NCBI RefSeq assembly: GCF_000350225.1
Contig: NW_005179017.1
Span: 104,882-168,881, forward strand
Source of the DNA: Chondrus crispus
Lineage: Eukaryota; Rhodophyta; Florideophyceae; Gigartinales; Gigartinaceae
Length of the DNA stretch: 64,000 bases
Direction of reading: 5' to 3'
Shown in pieces: positions 42,495-52,734 of this stretch. A program made the translations under genes and the position numbers. The notes under the pieces were generated by a model that saw only the letters and a list, made by a program, of their open reading frames with translations, was not told the DNA's origin and searched no databases. Position 1 is the stretch's first letter. The number at the start of each line of letters is the position of its first letter.

Positions 42495-43330
42495 CTAGTT
42501 TTCCTGCCGCTGCGGGATCCTTCTCACATCCGACGGCGCGGGCCTCGCGGTGGGCCCTCTGAAGGGTTGGTTCGACCTCGGCGTTGAAGCACTCGGCGTG
42601 CTCGCCGTCTGCGAATCGAACCAGTTCTTGACCTTCAGGTAACTCGTCGATGGTATCCCTAACCTCTCCATCGGAGACAACGCCTCATAATTTTCCAAAA
42701 CTCGGTGCATTTCCCGGAGGGAAAGAATGCACGTTGGCGCGACGTGCCCCTTTTCATAGCAATGATAGCACACCAGACCGTGCGTCTTGACGGGATACGG
42801 CGTCCTAGGTCCTCCACGGGCCGGCGGTCTTCCTTGAAGTTGCGGCCTTCCCATCGAGCCTGGCCTTCGAAACGTCGTACCCTTGTCTTCCATCGGAATG
42901 CGCGGCGCCGGCGTGTAGCCGCGCCCCCGAAACATCATCACGGGATCCGTGGGCTCTGAAGACGACTCCGTCGTGTATGCAGGCGTCGGTAAAGTTGACG
43001 ACCGGCTGTCCCCGTTATTCTCGTGTCCGTAGCCTTCCGATGGCTCAATGAACTCGCCTTCGGCTACTAACGCTCCTTCGTAGTGATTTTCGCTACTTCC
43101 ATGCGCACCGCGTTCATCTGACGCGGAAATGGACTCGGCTAAAGGGACGGCGGCGTGACTTTTGCGATCAGGATAAGAAGCCCTCGGCTTCTTACCCGCC
43201 CTAATTGTCGACGGCGTCTGAATCATGACCTTCTTGGTCTTCTTGTCCTTAGCGCGGCTCGCCGAGCCATGCGCCTTCGCGTAATTAACTAGTCTCAAAA
43301 ACGAAACGTCCCGATTGTCTTGTCGGTATT
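42495..43330 (-). pseudogene. Element 3 gag, C-terminal part
   Basis: Matches the second half of element 2 gag from 'YRQDNRDVSFLRLVNYAKAH' on. It includes the zinc knuckle 'CYHCYEKGHVAPTC' and the end 'RRIPQRQEN'. Upstream of 43330 the same reading frame continues for about 110 codons into YR/RecQ-type sequence, so gag and that gene are fused in frame. The N-terminal half of gag is missing. Confidence 0.9.
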
Positions 43331-45582
43331 TAGGAATGACGGTGTCATGCGCGTCCTCCTCCTCCTTCTGTCCCAAAAAATGTTTCACCACGCCGCTGTG
43401 ATATTGACGATACTGATTGGTGCCAATAGGAATGCCTACGTTTTTCATTGACTTCTCGAAGCCAAAACGCAATCTGGTGATACTCAGAGGCTCGCCCATG
43501 CTCGCAAACAAATGGTCACGGTGCTTCTTGCTCGGTGACGGAACGGAGTCAGAATACGTTTCTGTGATGTTTGAACTTCGTGAGTGGTAATCGCAGCCTT
43601 TGCTAAGAAGATCAAGAAGGGCATACTCAAGAGGATGAATAACTGTGATGTAGATCAGCAAGATTCCTGCTGTTACGGCATCGGGATAACGCGCAATCTG
43701 CAGACTGATACCGTATTGAACATTGCGCCCCTTGTGGTAAGTGATTACAGTAAATAAAAATTCTGCTTGAGTGAAAATGTTACGGGCACCTATCGCATTG
43801 TTGCAAACCCACAGAATACCAAGCTATGAAGCCCTTTCTGGTGCTCCAGAGCACGTTTGCAATAGAGTGTATATATACTGCTGCAGATTCTCGCAGTCCT
43901 GGAGATAAATTTGAGCCTTCTCTTCGTTCAGAGCTGAGTCCCATTTCAACAGAGAAGACTTTTGTCCTTTGTGCAGAGCCAAAGACCAGGAAAATAGAGA
44001 GTAGTTGTTTGCTGTGTGCATACTAAACCAATATCGCGGTGTAAGGTCTGCTAGATTGTCGTCCAAGGTTTGAACTGAAGACCAAAAATCATCACTGATC
44101 TTGAGTCCATTTAGTAGCTTGTCAATCAGCAGACTCAAAGAACGCCTCTGCAATTCCTTCATTTTGACACCAAGATCTGACAATGGCAGCTCCACTCCAT
44201 CTATAATCGCGCATCGTGCGTGTGTGGGACAAATTAGGAAGCGGACGTTGTGTGTTTCTCCGTTCCTAATCCGATTGCACACTTTCAGGCAGTATTGTAA
44301 ATAATGAAGCCCGTTGTCGACATTCGGATGATCTAGTTTCGCGACCCGCTCCCATGAAATGGTAGTGGATTCGGAGCCATACAAATATATTTCCATGGCG
44401 ACGAGACACCGAGCAAAATGTTTCAAAGCCGCTAGCATCGGAGAGAGATCAGACGCATTCCCAAAACGACGTTGGTTCAAGTTGGAACTCACGCTGCAGC
44501 AGGAAATGAACAAAATCATCGCTCCATTGTCCTCTGTAGTGGGAGATAGAAGCAGCTCATGCAGAATTGCGTGTAGATGAACAATTTGAGAATCCGCCGT
44601 CCTATTCACACCGTGTAAGAAAGCGTTGAAATTTTGAGAAACGCTTAAGGGTACGATACGTCGTAGTAGTACAGTGCTGGAAGATATGACATTGACGATG
44701 AAAGATTATAATTGAGTAACTCTGTCACCGTAGAGATTCGCTATCTTTGGACTTATAGCAATGCTCAGGTAGGCGCCCATGAACATATGAGACTTGACAT
44801 ACGGCTTCTTCTCAGTGATGTCGAAAGCTTTCTTATGATAGACGGCGATCAGATTGCGAAAAAATGTATGTGAACCTTTGTCTTCAAACCTGCGCACTTG
44901 AAACTGCATCGGAAAGGGTGATGTGGTACCCTGCGAGATGAGAGTAAAATCGAAAAATCGAGAGTAGTGCGTTCATGTCAGAAATTTCCGCTTCTTCAGT
45001 GGAAGCGCGTGATGGAGTAGCACCCCGGAGATTATTCATAGAGTCCAGCAGAATGTCAGTCCGGGTCTCATCGATAGACGCAAGAATTTGGAAGTACTTT
45101 CGCTTGTTCCCAGCGAATATTGTTTGACCTTTGACTTTCAGTAAGTCACGGTAAACTTCACGCTCGCACTTGTCACTACTAGCACAGTTTCTGCGAACGG
45201 AGTCTGCTTTTGGTGCCATGTAGCCACAATCAGGACATTTGTGACAACCCTCAACAGAGAGTACATCCTAATACGGGAGCACGGGACCTGAACGATACTC
45301 AGTTGTAGTAGTTGCCATGTACTTCTCTCTCATTTCAATAAATTTTTGACTTACCAGTACCCTTGACCTTTGCTCCTCTCGAAGCAAATCTTCCATCTGA
45401 AGCCCGCCCGAGCGGGAACAACTGTGGCTTCTCTTCATATGGAGCATTACGCCATCGAATTTGACAACATGCTTGCAAATCAGGCAAATGGGTAGACCCA
45501 GGTATGTGTTATACACAACAATAGAACCAGTCATAGTATCAGAGAATAAAACTGGAAGGCTGAGTGGACACACATAAGGCAC
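43331..45582 (-). pseudogene. YR/RecQ-type gene, copy 1 (truncated)
   Basis: Read on the minus strand, fragments follow in the order seen in copy 2. First is a C2H2-like finger 'ICLICKHVVKFDGVMLHMK' ending in His (about 45480). A second cysteine cluster 'CHKCPDCGY' (about 45235) and 'QTIFAGNKRKYFQI' (copy 2: 'QSLFSGAKTKYFPV') follow. The middle region at 44609-43824 has 'VRFLICPTHARCAII', and a part near 43800-43331 has 'IYITVIHPLEYALLDLL' and 'NQYRQYHSGVVKHFL', matching the recombinase-like box II. Several frameshifts separate the pieces. The helicase half is absent, because the sequence switches to element 3 gag at 43330. Resembles fungal genes joining a zinc-finger region to RecQ. Confidence 0.75.
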
Positions 45583-46290
45583 AGGGAGTGAAAAAAGTCT
45601 GGAAGGAAATGGGTCAAGGTTTCAGAGCAAGACGTGGTACTGCATTGCAGATCCTACAAATTTAATGTAGTCTTCATGAACTAAAACTGTTTCGGAGTAC
45701 AAGGGATCTCTACCATTTGGCGCCAAATTCTCGAGTTGGGTTTTATGGTTGTAATTCTGTGAGACAACATGTCGTGTACAGTAATCCGCGGCCCATGCGA
45801 ATCGGCCATTCGGTCTACCAGCGGTATCTCTCTACCCACCAAAGGTCGAGGAGCGGCGGCTGGGGCGAGTGGAAGGTATCGATTTCTGGATCATGTGGGT
45901 AGAGAACAAGGGAACGACTGTGCCAATTCAGGTGAGTACTTACGTGGGGCGGAGGCGAAGAGAAGCGGGAACTATCCGGAGGTGGGACGTACACATAAAC
46001 TTTAGGCACGAACAAGTGAGCTCCATGCGCACTGCGCGCCGAGCCTATTATATTCCCGGTGAAATAAAGGGAAGAAATTGAATAAATCTTTTCCTCCTTT
46101 ATAACGCGTGGTCTTTCTCTCTCTCTCGCTACGTCCCACACCAAACTGTTCTCGTCTAGGATCCAGGTGTCACAACCCTACGGTCAGCACTCTTTCCACT
46201 GCTATTCAAGCCGGTGATGAGTGCAGTTATTGCGTCTTACCCTTTCGTCTGCGACATGTGATCCCGTCCCACCGACAACAGTGATGAAGA
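45583..46290. other. Unassigned spacer
   Basis: Short frames on both strands without features. A polyadenylation-like AATAAA occurs near 46080. No gene supported. Confidence 0.4.
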
Positions 46291-46411
46291 CTTCCATCCG
46301 GCCAATCGGATTCTATCCGCGGCCCCCGAACTTCTATCAGAAAAAATCATACTACCGTAAAATGGCCCGTGCTTTTACATAATGTTTACAGATTTTCTCG
46401 GAAGCCAATTG
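46291..46411. repeat. 120 bp direct repeat, copy 1
   Basis: Shares a tract containing AAAATGGCCCGTGCTTTTAC with 48532-48653, about 90% identical by eye. It starts with CTTCCATCCGGCCAAT. Confidence 0.85.
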
Positions 46412-46454
46412 AACTGGAGGAACAAGGTGGATCCTTTGTGGAATTAAGTGGTGG

Positions 46455-46850
46455 TTGCACGGATGCAGGACAGCGACGATGGGGAGGATGCCAAGGCGGT
46501 GCCTGGGGCTTGTCGACTTGGTGGGTGCGCACTTTGAGAGCGAAGTGGTCGCAACTGGGTTTGGCGAGTATCTCGGGCTGCCGCTGCTGCGCAAGGCGTA
46601 CAGGGTGGATATCACCGTGGCCGAGGGGAAGAGAGGGTTGAAGAGAGTAGTCGAGGAGATCATGAAGGTTTTGCTCTATTGCGACGCGCGCACGATCGAT
46701 CGCGTGCAGAGTGCGGCCATCACCAAGGACGGAGTGGACATGGGAGAACCGTTCGGGCTCGAGACCGAGTGGAGCTATAAGACCTTTGTGACTGGCGCAA
46801 GAGCGGGCATGTGTCGACGTGGTAGGAGAAATGTGCGTTTTGTATTATAC
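46455..46850 (+). CDS. Unknown protein fragment
   Basis: A plus-strand frame of about 130 codons with steady, non-repetitive composition, GC-richer than its surroundings. It includes 'LPLLRKAYRVDITVAEGKRG' and 'DMGEPFGLETEWSYKTF'. I do not recognise a family. It lies between two 120 bp direct repeats, in an AT-rich area, and ends abruptly in AT-rich DNA at about 46820. It looks like the remains of a gene, or a piece carried by a mobile element. No start context supports a complete gene. Confidence 0.35.
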
Positions 46851-46907
46851 TTATGGGGTTGTTACGGATGTTTCGCATCAGGCGTGTCTGTAAAATGTTT
46901 ATTGTGA

Positions 46908-48049
46908 TATGGGATCAGCAGCGCATTCTATTCCCATCCATCGTTCGCATCTAGCGACCTAATTCCCTTTTCAAGGTGTGGAATGACCATGAGAACTTGG
47001 TCCAACGCGCGATGATACTTGTTTAAATCATTTGAGACGAGTTTCATCGTCTGTTTTCGGATCCGAGTTTCATCGAACTTCCCTCTGCATCCTTGCTCTT
47101 CTGCATGAGCCAATTCTTTCTTCTTTACCGTATATTGATTGCGGAAGACCTGCCTCTTCCCGATAAAAAGTTGTTTTGTTTCTAGTCGAATACCATGCTG
47201 GGATCATTCAGGTCTAGGATAAGACGACTGAATTTGGGCAACATCGACAACTTCCAAGTTCGACCTGAAAATGGATTAAACTCGTTTTCTTCCTACTCTT
47301 CGCTGTGCGAACCCCACATGACACCATCCAACCAAATTCTTCCCTCCAGTTCTTTGTTCGTTGCAAGAACAAGATTTTCGGTTTCAGGGTTTACTTGCCT
47401 CAGAAGGCCTGGTGAGCAGCTTTGAAGCGTGAATGTCTTTTTGCGCGGGGGGGTTCCACTACACAGATTCGATGTTTACACGGTTCGGCGGGTATGAGGG
47501 GATGTTGACGTGGACCTACCAATTCGTAGACGGGTTGTACAGTGCCAAGGGTACGGTATGTTTAGAACTCTATTGTACACATTCACTAGTTCCTTTTATG
47601 GCTAGGTTGAGATGGGAGATGATGTTGAGCAAGAGATCAAATGGCTGACTTTACATAAAGAAGCTTCGAAAACCTGGAAAGTATGTGTTGTATTTCAATT
47701 GTGTTGCGGTAAGCGGAACCATATGGAAGCTACACTTGAAGGTGCAGTAGAAGAATAGAGAATGTGTTGTGGAATCTGGCAATCTTCTCCGTTACAACGT
47801 TCCCATCTCACATCACTCCGCCCTCCACCATCCGCCCACATCCTCTGCCCCGCAACACGCTCATGCGCATGACCGTGACGGCCTGTTGGAGAGTTTCTCT
47901 TTAGAAAGGGGCCAGTGTGCGTGATTTCCGAAGTTTGATTTGGCACTTTCCATGAAATCATGTTGTGTCTCTCAATAATGAACATGACATAGCTCTGCAC
48001 GCATGTATTAGGGCTGCGTCATGCACGATTTCAAGGAGTAACAACAAAC
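46908..48049. other. Unassigned AT-rich region
   Basis: Several short frames (for example 47195-47425 and 47433-47648, plus) have no recognisable domain. They may be eroded gene pieces; none is called. Confidence 0.4.
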
Positions 48050-48346
48050 GTGAACGAAGCCGGCAGATTGTTCTCCGAAAATGATCCTAAAGAGAAAACT
48101 TCTTGCGGTTTGTCTCTGAGGCAATTTGTTCCGGGCGGTTCGTTTTCAAATGCCAACATCTCTGTATGTGTGAATGATGTCCGATTTGAAGATACGGTTA
48201 TAGTCTTGAAACATAAGTTATCTATAGTCCTTCCAGAATTTCTAGAAAAGCGCGGGCCACCAACGATGAACAGAAGCGTTCGAAGTGGGGTCTGTTATGC
48301 TCTTTCTGTGCATCTTTTTCTAACAAGTGTTGACGCATACATATAA
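48050..48346 (+). CDS. Small unknown ORF, doubtful
   Basis: 98 codons from a GTG at 48050, with mixed composition ('LRQFVPGGSFSNANISVCVN') and no known motif. It sits inside the pair of direct repeats. Probably a decayed fragment; listed because the frame is non-repetitive and the surroundings hold no better candidate. Confidence 0.25.
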   Translation: MNEAGRLFSENDPKEKTSCGLSLRQFVPGGSFSNANISVCVNDVRFEDTVIVLKHKLSIVLPEFLEKRGPPTMNRSVRSGVCYALSVHLFLTSVDAYI

Positions 48347-48531
48347 GCCCCCATCACGCGGCACTATAGTATATCTTTCGAGATACAGATTTCGAAAGAT
48401 TGAATGCCGCAACAGTAGCCCTGGTGGACGCCTTTTCCTACTTCGGACTCACACACAGACGAGGTTGGCTACGGAGGTGTGCAGGATGAGCAAATTGGGC
48501 TGCCCTGTAGCTGCCACAACAACGATTAATA

Positions 48532-48653
48532 CTTCCATCCGGCCAATTGGACTTCTATCCGCGGACCCCGAACTTCTATCCGAAAAAATCATACTACAGT
48601 AAAATGGCCCGTGCTTTTACATAATTTTTACAGATTTTCTCAGAAGCCAATTG
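48532..48653. repeat. 120 bp direct repeat, copy 2
   Basis: The partner of 46291-46411. A third partial copy of the motif GGACTTCCATCCGG follows directly at 48652. The two copies bracket about 2.1 kb. Confidence 0.85.
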
Positions 48654-48822
48654 GACTTCCATCCGGACAATCCTCATTAATGGTACCATTTTCGCGGCTT
48701 AGACTTCAATCCGTCGATCCCATATGTATAGAGAATTCCAGTGACTGCAACCATATTATCTTAAAGGTTTTCCTTCTCTAAGTTCGCACATTATCGTAGT
48801 TCCGAATACGCCTCTGCAACTC

Positions 48823-49644
48823 TTAAAGTCTATCCTGCAGCTGCGCTTCGCGCGCTCTAGCCGCTTTCACTTCGCGTTCTAGCTCTGAGACTGACATGAA
48901 TCTGCTAGGATCGTCCGTCAATCTCGCTTGCTTGAGATGCTTCGATGACTCTGTCGCTTGCGATATACTACAATCATACAATATCTCTTCCCAGTCAGTT
49001 TTTGTTAGAAACTGACTGTGTCCATTGAGAGTTTTGAACGAGAGGGCAGAACTGCTACTCGAATTATCTCTTTGGGGGGGCCTCGAATCGCCGCTGACGG
49101 GAGTGATGGACTTGTCGTTCCCGTCTATCACCTCAACCGAAGAGCCCGAAGAAATCATGTCTATCTCTTCTTCGGAGGTTTTTATGGCGGTATTCTTCGT
49201 ATTTGTCTTCTTTCCTTGGGTCGTCTTTCTTTGGATCTTCTTTCCTTGGGTCTTCTTTCCTTGGGTCTTCTTTCCTTGAGTCTTCTTTCCTTGAGTCTTC
49301 TTTTTTATCACACCCATGTAGTCCTTGCTCGACTTGTCAATGTTGATTCGAATTGACTTCAAAGGAGGTAGCGGGATTTCGACTGCTTCTTCACTTGATG
49401 TGTTCCCATCGGTTTCCGTTCTTTCTCCGATTTCTTCTGCAAAGTCCAATCTCCTGCGCATTTTTGTGTGTTGAGGTGGCCTCACCGCGGACATCATCAC
49501 AATGCTCTTATTCGGGTGAGGAAATTTGGATATCGGTGGCCTAGGTGACCTCGGCGACCTCGGCGACCCACGGATCTTTTTGTTCCCCTCCGCATCGGCT
49601 GTCGGGGGAGAAGAGCTGCGCTTCTTCAATTTTCGCGGCGGCAT
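48823..49644 (-). CDS. Low-complexity charged protein with KKTQG repeats
   Basis: 273 codons with an ATG start at 49644 and a TAA stop (minus). The N-terminus is basic and Pro/Ser rich ('MPPRKLKKRSSSPP', then SPR repeats), which suggests nuclear targeting. Residues 110-150 hold about six copies of the pentapeptide KKTQG. An acidic, Ser-rich stretch follows. The last 40 residues ('SVSELEREVKAARAREAQLQ') form a probable coiled coil. No enzyme motif is visible. It could be the N-terminal part of a longer gene or a gene belonging to a mobile element. The frame is intact in an AT-rich, repeat-filled area, which favours a real protein. Confidence 0.55.
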   Translation of the reverse strand: MPPRKLKKRSSSPPTADAEGNKKIRGSPRSPRSPRPPISKFPHPNKSIVMMSAVRPPQHTKMRRRLDFAEEIGERTETDGNTSSEEAVEIPLPPLKSIRINIDKSSKDYMGVIKKKTQGKKTQGKKTQGKKTQGKKIQRKTTQGKKTNTKNTAIKTSEEEIDMISSGSSVEVIDGNDKSITPVSGDSRPPQRDNSSSSSALSFKTLNGHSQFLTKTDWEEILYDCSISQATESSKHLKQARLTDDPSRFMSVSELEREVKAARAREAQLQDRL

Positions 49645-50081
49645 GTCGGAAATTGCGAACAGCGGCCACAGTGTGCGACAATCCTAGCTGAAGATCGAAG
49701 ATGCCAATTAGGCTATGGAAGAAATGTGACGGAGAGGGAGAGAACCGAGGAAGTGTGGATGTATTAGGAAACAAGGTAGAGGAAGCTTGATCACAGAGAT
49801 GTAAAGGAATCCCAAGTCGAAACAATGAAATAGGTAAAGGTCGCAAACTCGAAGGATTTCTAAAATTGAGTTCAAACTGAGACGGTAGCAGCACCAGAAT
49901 CCAATATCCAAGCTGCTCTCCACTCGGGACCTCGCTCTGCAATAGGTCTTACGCGCTACACAAAGGTCGTGAAGGGTGCAAAATTCCGGTAAATTCGGAA
50001 TTATATTCAGGCTCTGGCGCGAAGAACTGCACAGAACGCTCATTTTCCAATCCAACCCTTGAAAAAAGTGAGTGAAAATCA
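49645..50081. other. Unassigned spacer
   Basis: Upstream of the KKTQG gene; it may hold its promoter, but no element is recognisable. Minus-strand frames at 49541-50082 are not supported. Confidence 0.4.
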
Positions 50082-50370
50082 TTCCAAACTCATTTTGAGA
50101 TTCGGGTTCCTTTTTTCCGGGGTTCGAAACTCATTATGAGTTTCGAAACCCCTTTTTTGGTACTCGCAACTCAAAATGAGGATACTGTACATGCGCACAG
50201 TACAGTACCTGCCCCGCCCCTGAAGCGCCCCATGCACATACTTCGAGACAATTCTCATTTTGAGTTTCGAGTCCCTTTTTTGCAGGGGTTCGAAACTCAT
50301 TATGAGTTTCGAACCCCTTTTCTTTGGTACTCCAAACTCATTATGAGCTTCGAACCCCTTTTTTGGTAGC
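50082..50370. repeat. Palindromic satellite
   Basis: Three to four inverted repeats of one design. The clearest, 50285-50317, has 16 bp arms GGGGTTCGAAACTCAT around one central base, without mismatch. The copy at 50119-50152 has one extra A. A larger inverted pair (CAACTCAAAATGAG near 50167, CTCATTTTGAGTTTCGAG near 50250) surrounds CAGTACAGTACC. Confidence 0.85.
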
Positions 50371-50405
50371 TAAGTATAAACGTCTGCAATTCTAACAAAA
50401 AATAA

Positions 50406-50459
50406 CAGTCCAGATTTGCTAGTCGTGGTTCGCAAACCATGACCAGCAAATCCCGACTG
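50406..50459. other. 54-base imperfect stem-loop
   Basis: CAGTC..GACTG at the outside, then GATTTGCT/AGCAAATC, GTC/GAC and TGGTT/AACCA, with a CGC loop and a few mismatches. It could be a small-RNA precursor or a foldback element. Confidence 0.6.
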
Positions 50460-50848
50460 TTGGCCCAAACACTTTTCCGAAGCATATCCTTTTCTTCACT
50501 ACGCCGTCTCTAACAGCCCATCCAGTCCTTATTTTTCCAGGATAGCGCCCTGCGGGCGTCCTTCGTGTGGTTACATCCAGACGACAGTACAGCACACCAC
50601 AGTAATAAGACATAGCCAATAGGGCATACCGTAGTCGCGACGCAATAAAGTATCCGACGGACACCCGCTCCCTCGTGGATCGGAGGGTATCAGAGTTCAC
50701 GGAACCACACTTCCAAAGCAGTGATGCAAGGAAAGTGGCATTAAAAGGTCGACATTCCAATTTTCTTATAGTGCCGGGTTCGATATAGAGCCGTTTTCGT
50801 CTCCCTGTCACAAGTCAGCACTATATTACCAATACAGGAAATGTTAGT
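50460..50848. other. Unassigned spacer
   Basis: A minus-strand frame (50419-50811) has no family features. Nothing else is seen. Confidence 0.35.
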
Positions 50849-50965
50849 ATGGTGGCCACCCATACTGGAATCACCCTCCGAAAAGTTATCAAAATTTAAT
50901 AAAGCGGTAGTATGGCTGGCCACCCATACAGCAAAACGAAATCTTGTCACGCGACAACCATACTA
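50849..50965. repeat. Foldback element, shorter relative
   Basis: GTATGGTGGCCACCCATAC at 50849 and GTATGGCTGGCCACCCATAC at 50908 are themselves near-palindromes. Between them lies AT-rich DNA with TGGAATCACCCTCCGAAAA, as in the element at 51406. Confidence 0.75.
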
Positions 50966-51049
50966 GAATCATACTCAAATCACACCCAAAAAAAATCAAA
51001 ACTCGTAGATTTAACGTTAATAATTTAATATTTAACTATTATTTAATTA

Positions 51050-51290
51050 ATGTCGAGCAGTACCATAATTAGAACAATGGTACTCTGAAAGTTTGCGTCC
51101 TTAGAACGCGATCGCGGAACATTACACTGTCGGACATTAATTAATGCATTTTATAATCATTATATTTAACGTTAATATTTAACTACGATTTAATTAATGT
51201 GGAGCACTACCATCATTAGAACAATCGTACTCCGAAACTTTGCGTCCTTAGGACGCGATCGCGGAACATTACACTGTCGGACATTAATTA
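51050..51290. repeat. Double-hairpin satellite, diverged block
   Basis: Two units about 140 bp apart with ACCATCATTAGAACAAT and GCGTCCTTAGGACGCGATCG, followed by ACATTACACTGTCGGACATT. The same family as at 835-1860 and 17351, but with AT-rich linkers (TTAATTAA, ATATTTAAC). Confidence 0.85.
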
Positions 51291-51291
51291 A

Positions 51292-51405
51292 GTCGCCACG
51301 TGTAAAACATTGCATCTTGGTCGCCACGTGTACTTCATTGCATTTTGGTCATCCACACGTGTAGTACATTGCATTTTGTTCGCCACGTGTAATACATTGC
51401 ATTTT
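51292..51405. repeat. 28-31 bp tandem repeat, four copies
   Basis: Units of the type TCGCCACGTGTAATACATTG followed by CATTTTG. Each holds the CACGTG palindrome. Confidence 0.85.
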
Positions 51406-51543
51406 TGTCGTACAACAAGATTTTCAAAAACTGTATGGGTGGCCAGCCATACTGGAATCGACCTCCAAAAAATTAGCAAAAATTAAATTAGTTGCAGTAT
51501 GGTTGGCCACCCATACAGCTTTTGAAAATCTTGTTGCACGACA
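51406..51543. mobile_element. 138 bp foldback / MITE-like element
   Basis: Arms 51406-51453 and 51495-51543 are inverted repeats of about 48 bp with about three mismatches. They begin TGTCGTACAACAAG and contain TGTATGGGTGGCCA. A central 40 bp A-rich part separates them. Nearby copies of ACATTGCAT flank both sides. It has no coding capacity, so any movement would depend on another element. Confidence 0.75.
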
Positions 51544-52734
51544 GAACATTGCATATCATACCAAAGACTTTGCCTGCTCATGCAAGGCTGCGCGATGTAC
51601 CTTGATATTTTTGAGAGCCCTGCAGGGCTCTATAGTCGAGAAATCCCCCACTATAACTGAACAACAAACTTTACTTATATATCCTTTGCCAATCTATCCT
51701 GGAATCGACTACGTCTTTAAGCCCCAATGTCACAATGCCAAGTCTAGAATGCCCTAGAGTGCAGTAATAAGTCTGCAAATAAATAGACCCAATGCATTGA
51801 ACAAGCACACCAACTCGAATGGAGGTCGTGCGCGAGGACCGCTGTACGTGGGAGTTGTCCGCGTAATTGCTTGACAGTGTCAGCTATTAACTCTTGCTTG
51901 ACAGTGTCAGACATTAATTAATCCCCTACTCCATTAATCCCCTAATTAGAAATATTGTAATTAGTAAATAATTGAGGTTAATATTTAATGATCCATTAAT
52001 TGTTGCACAAGCTCTACCATCATCCAGACAATGGTGCTCCAAACCCCCGCGTCCTTGGGACGCCATTTCGTTATTAATTAGCGCATGTTGTAATCATTAT
52101 ACATTTAATGTTAATATTTAGTTTTCAATTAGTTAGAATTTTCCTGGACTTGGGAAGCCGTCAGCCTAGGGAAGTCGGTCAAAGTATTTCTTCGAAGTAT
52201 ACAGCCACCGGCCCCCACTGTTAGGAATGTACATGGACAACTGTGTTCCCGTAATCCCCCTCCTCCCCCTAATCTCAAATTCGAGATGCACACTCATAAC
52301 TTCAACCAAAAGCAAAATTGCTCAACCTGCACCTCATTCACACTATGGCAAACCACAGATCAAATTCACATCCCCATTCCCTTCTGACGCCATACAACGA
52401 CCTGTTTCCCCAACTCACGTAATCACCCTTAATTTCATGACCCTACTTCCTTCACACCCACTACTAACTATGCCAAATTCTCCACATCATCGTAGAACTT
52501 CACCACGTATCGGAACGTCAACCCTTCTTTTCTGTGCTACCCAGGCTCCCCGTTCTCCTACTCAGTATGAGCCCCTCGCAGGTCTTATTTCGACGCAATG
52601 TTTAAATATACAGGGTTCTCGTACTCACTGACCCCCTCTCTCTTTTTCCCTCTTTTCTTCCTCCCCAGCGTTTCGCATCGCCGAAACCCCTCACCTCTCA
52701 CCTCCTTTCCCGCTCTCTCCCGACTTCACGCGCA
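51544..52734. other. AT-rich spacer and 5' region of YR/RecQ copy 2
   Basis: Contains one more double-hairpin unit at about 52010-52075 (ACCATCATCCAGACAATGGT, GCGTCCTTGGGACGC) and TTAATTAA-rich DNA. From 52620 on, pyrimidine tracts (CTCTCTCTTTTTCCCTC, CCTCCCCAG) precede ATG 52735 and may be promoter or leader. A frame at 52227-52631 is not called. Confidence 0.5.

Larger units (their letters stand above)
30978..43330 (-). mobile_element. Element 3: Ty3/gypsy chromovirus, 5' truncated
   Basis: Read on the minus strand: the gag C-terminal part (43330-42495), pol (42447-37428, interrupted by a solo LTR), a post-pol region with an NB-ARC fragment in sense orientation, an antisense ORF (31953-33615), a polypurine tract, and the 3' LTR (31842-30978). 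It belongs with element 2: proteins are closely similar throughout. The 5' LTR and the first half of gag are missing, because at 43330/43331 the sequence switches to a YR/RecQ-type gene. The RT box YLDD and the protease motif are intact. There are nonsense codons at 41671 and near 38649. Confidence 0.9.

Noticed and set aside
50082..50340. tRNA gene, suggested by GGTTCGAAAC-like words
   Set aside because: The words belong to palindromes; no cloverleaf, A box or acceptor stem could be found. No rRNA or tRNA gene was seen anywhere in the window.
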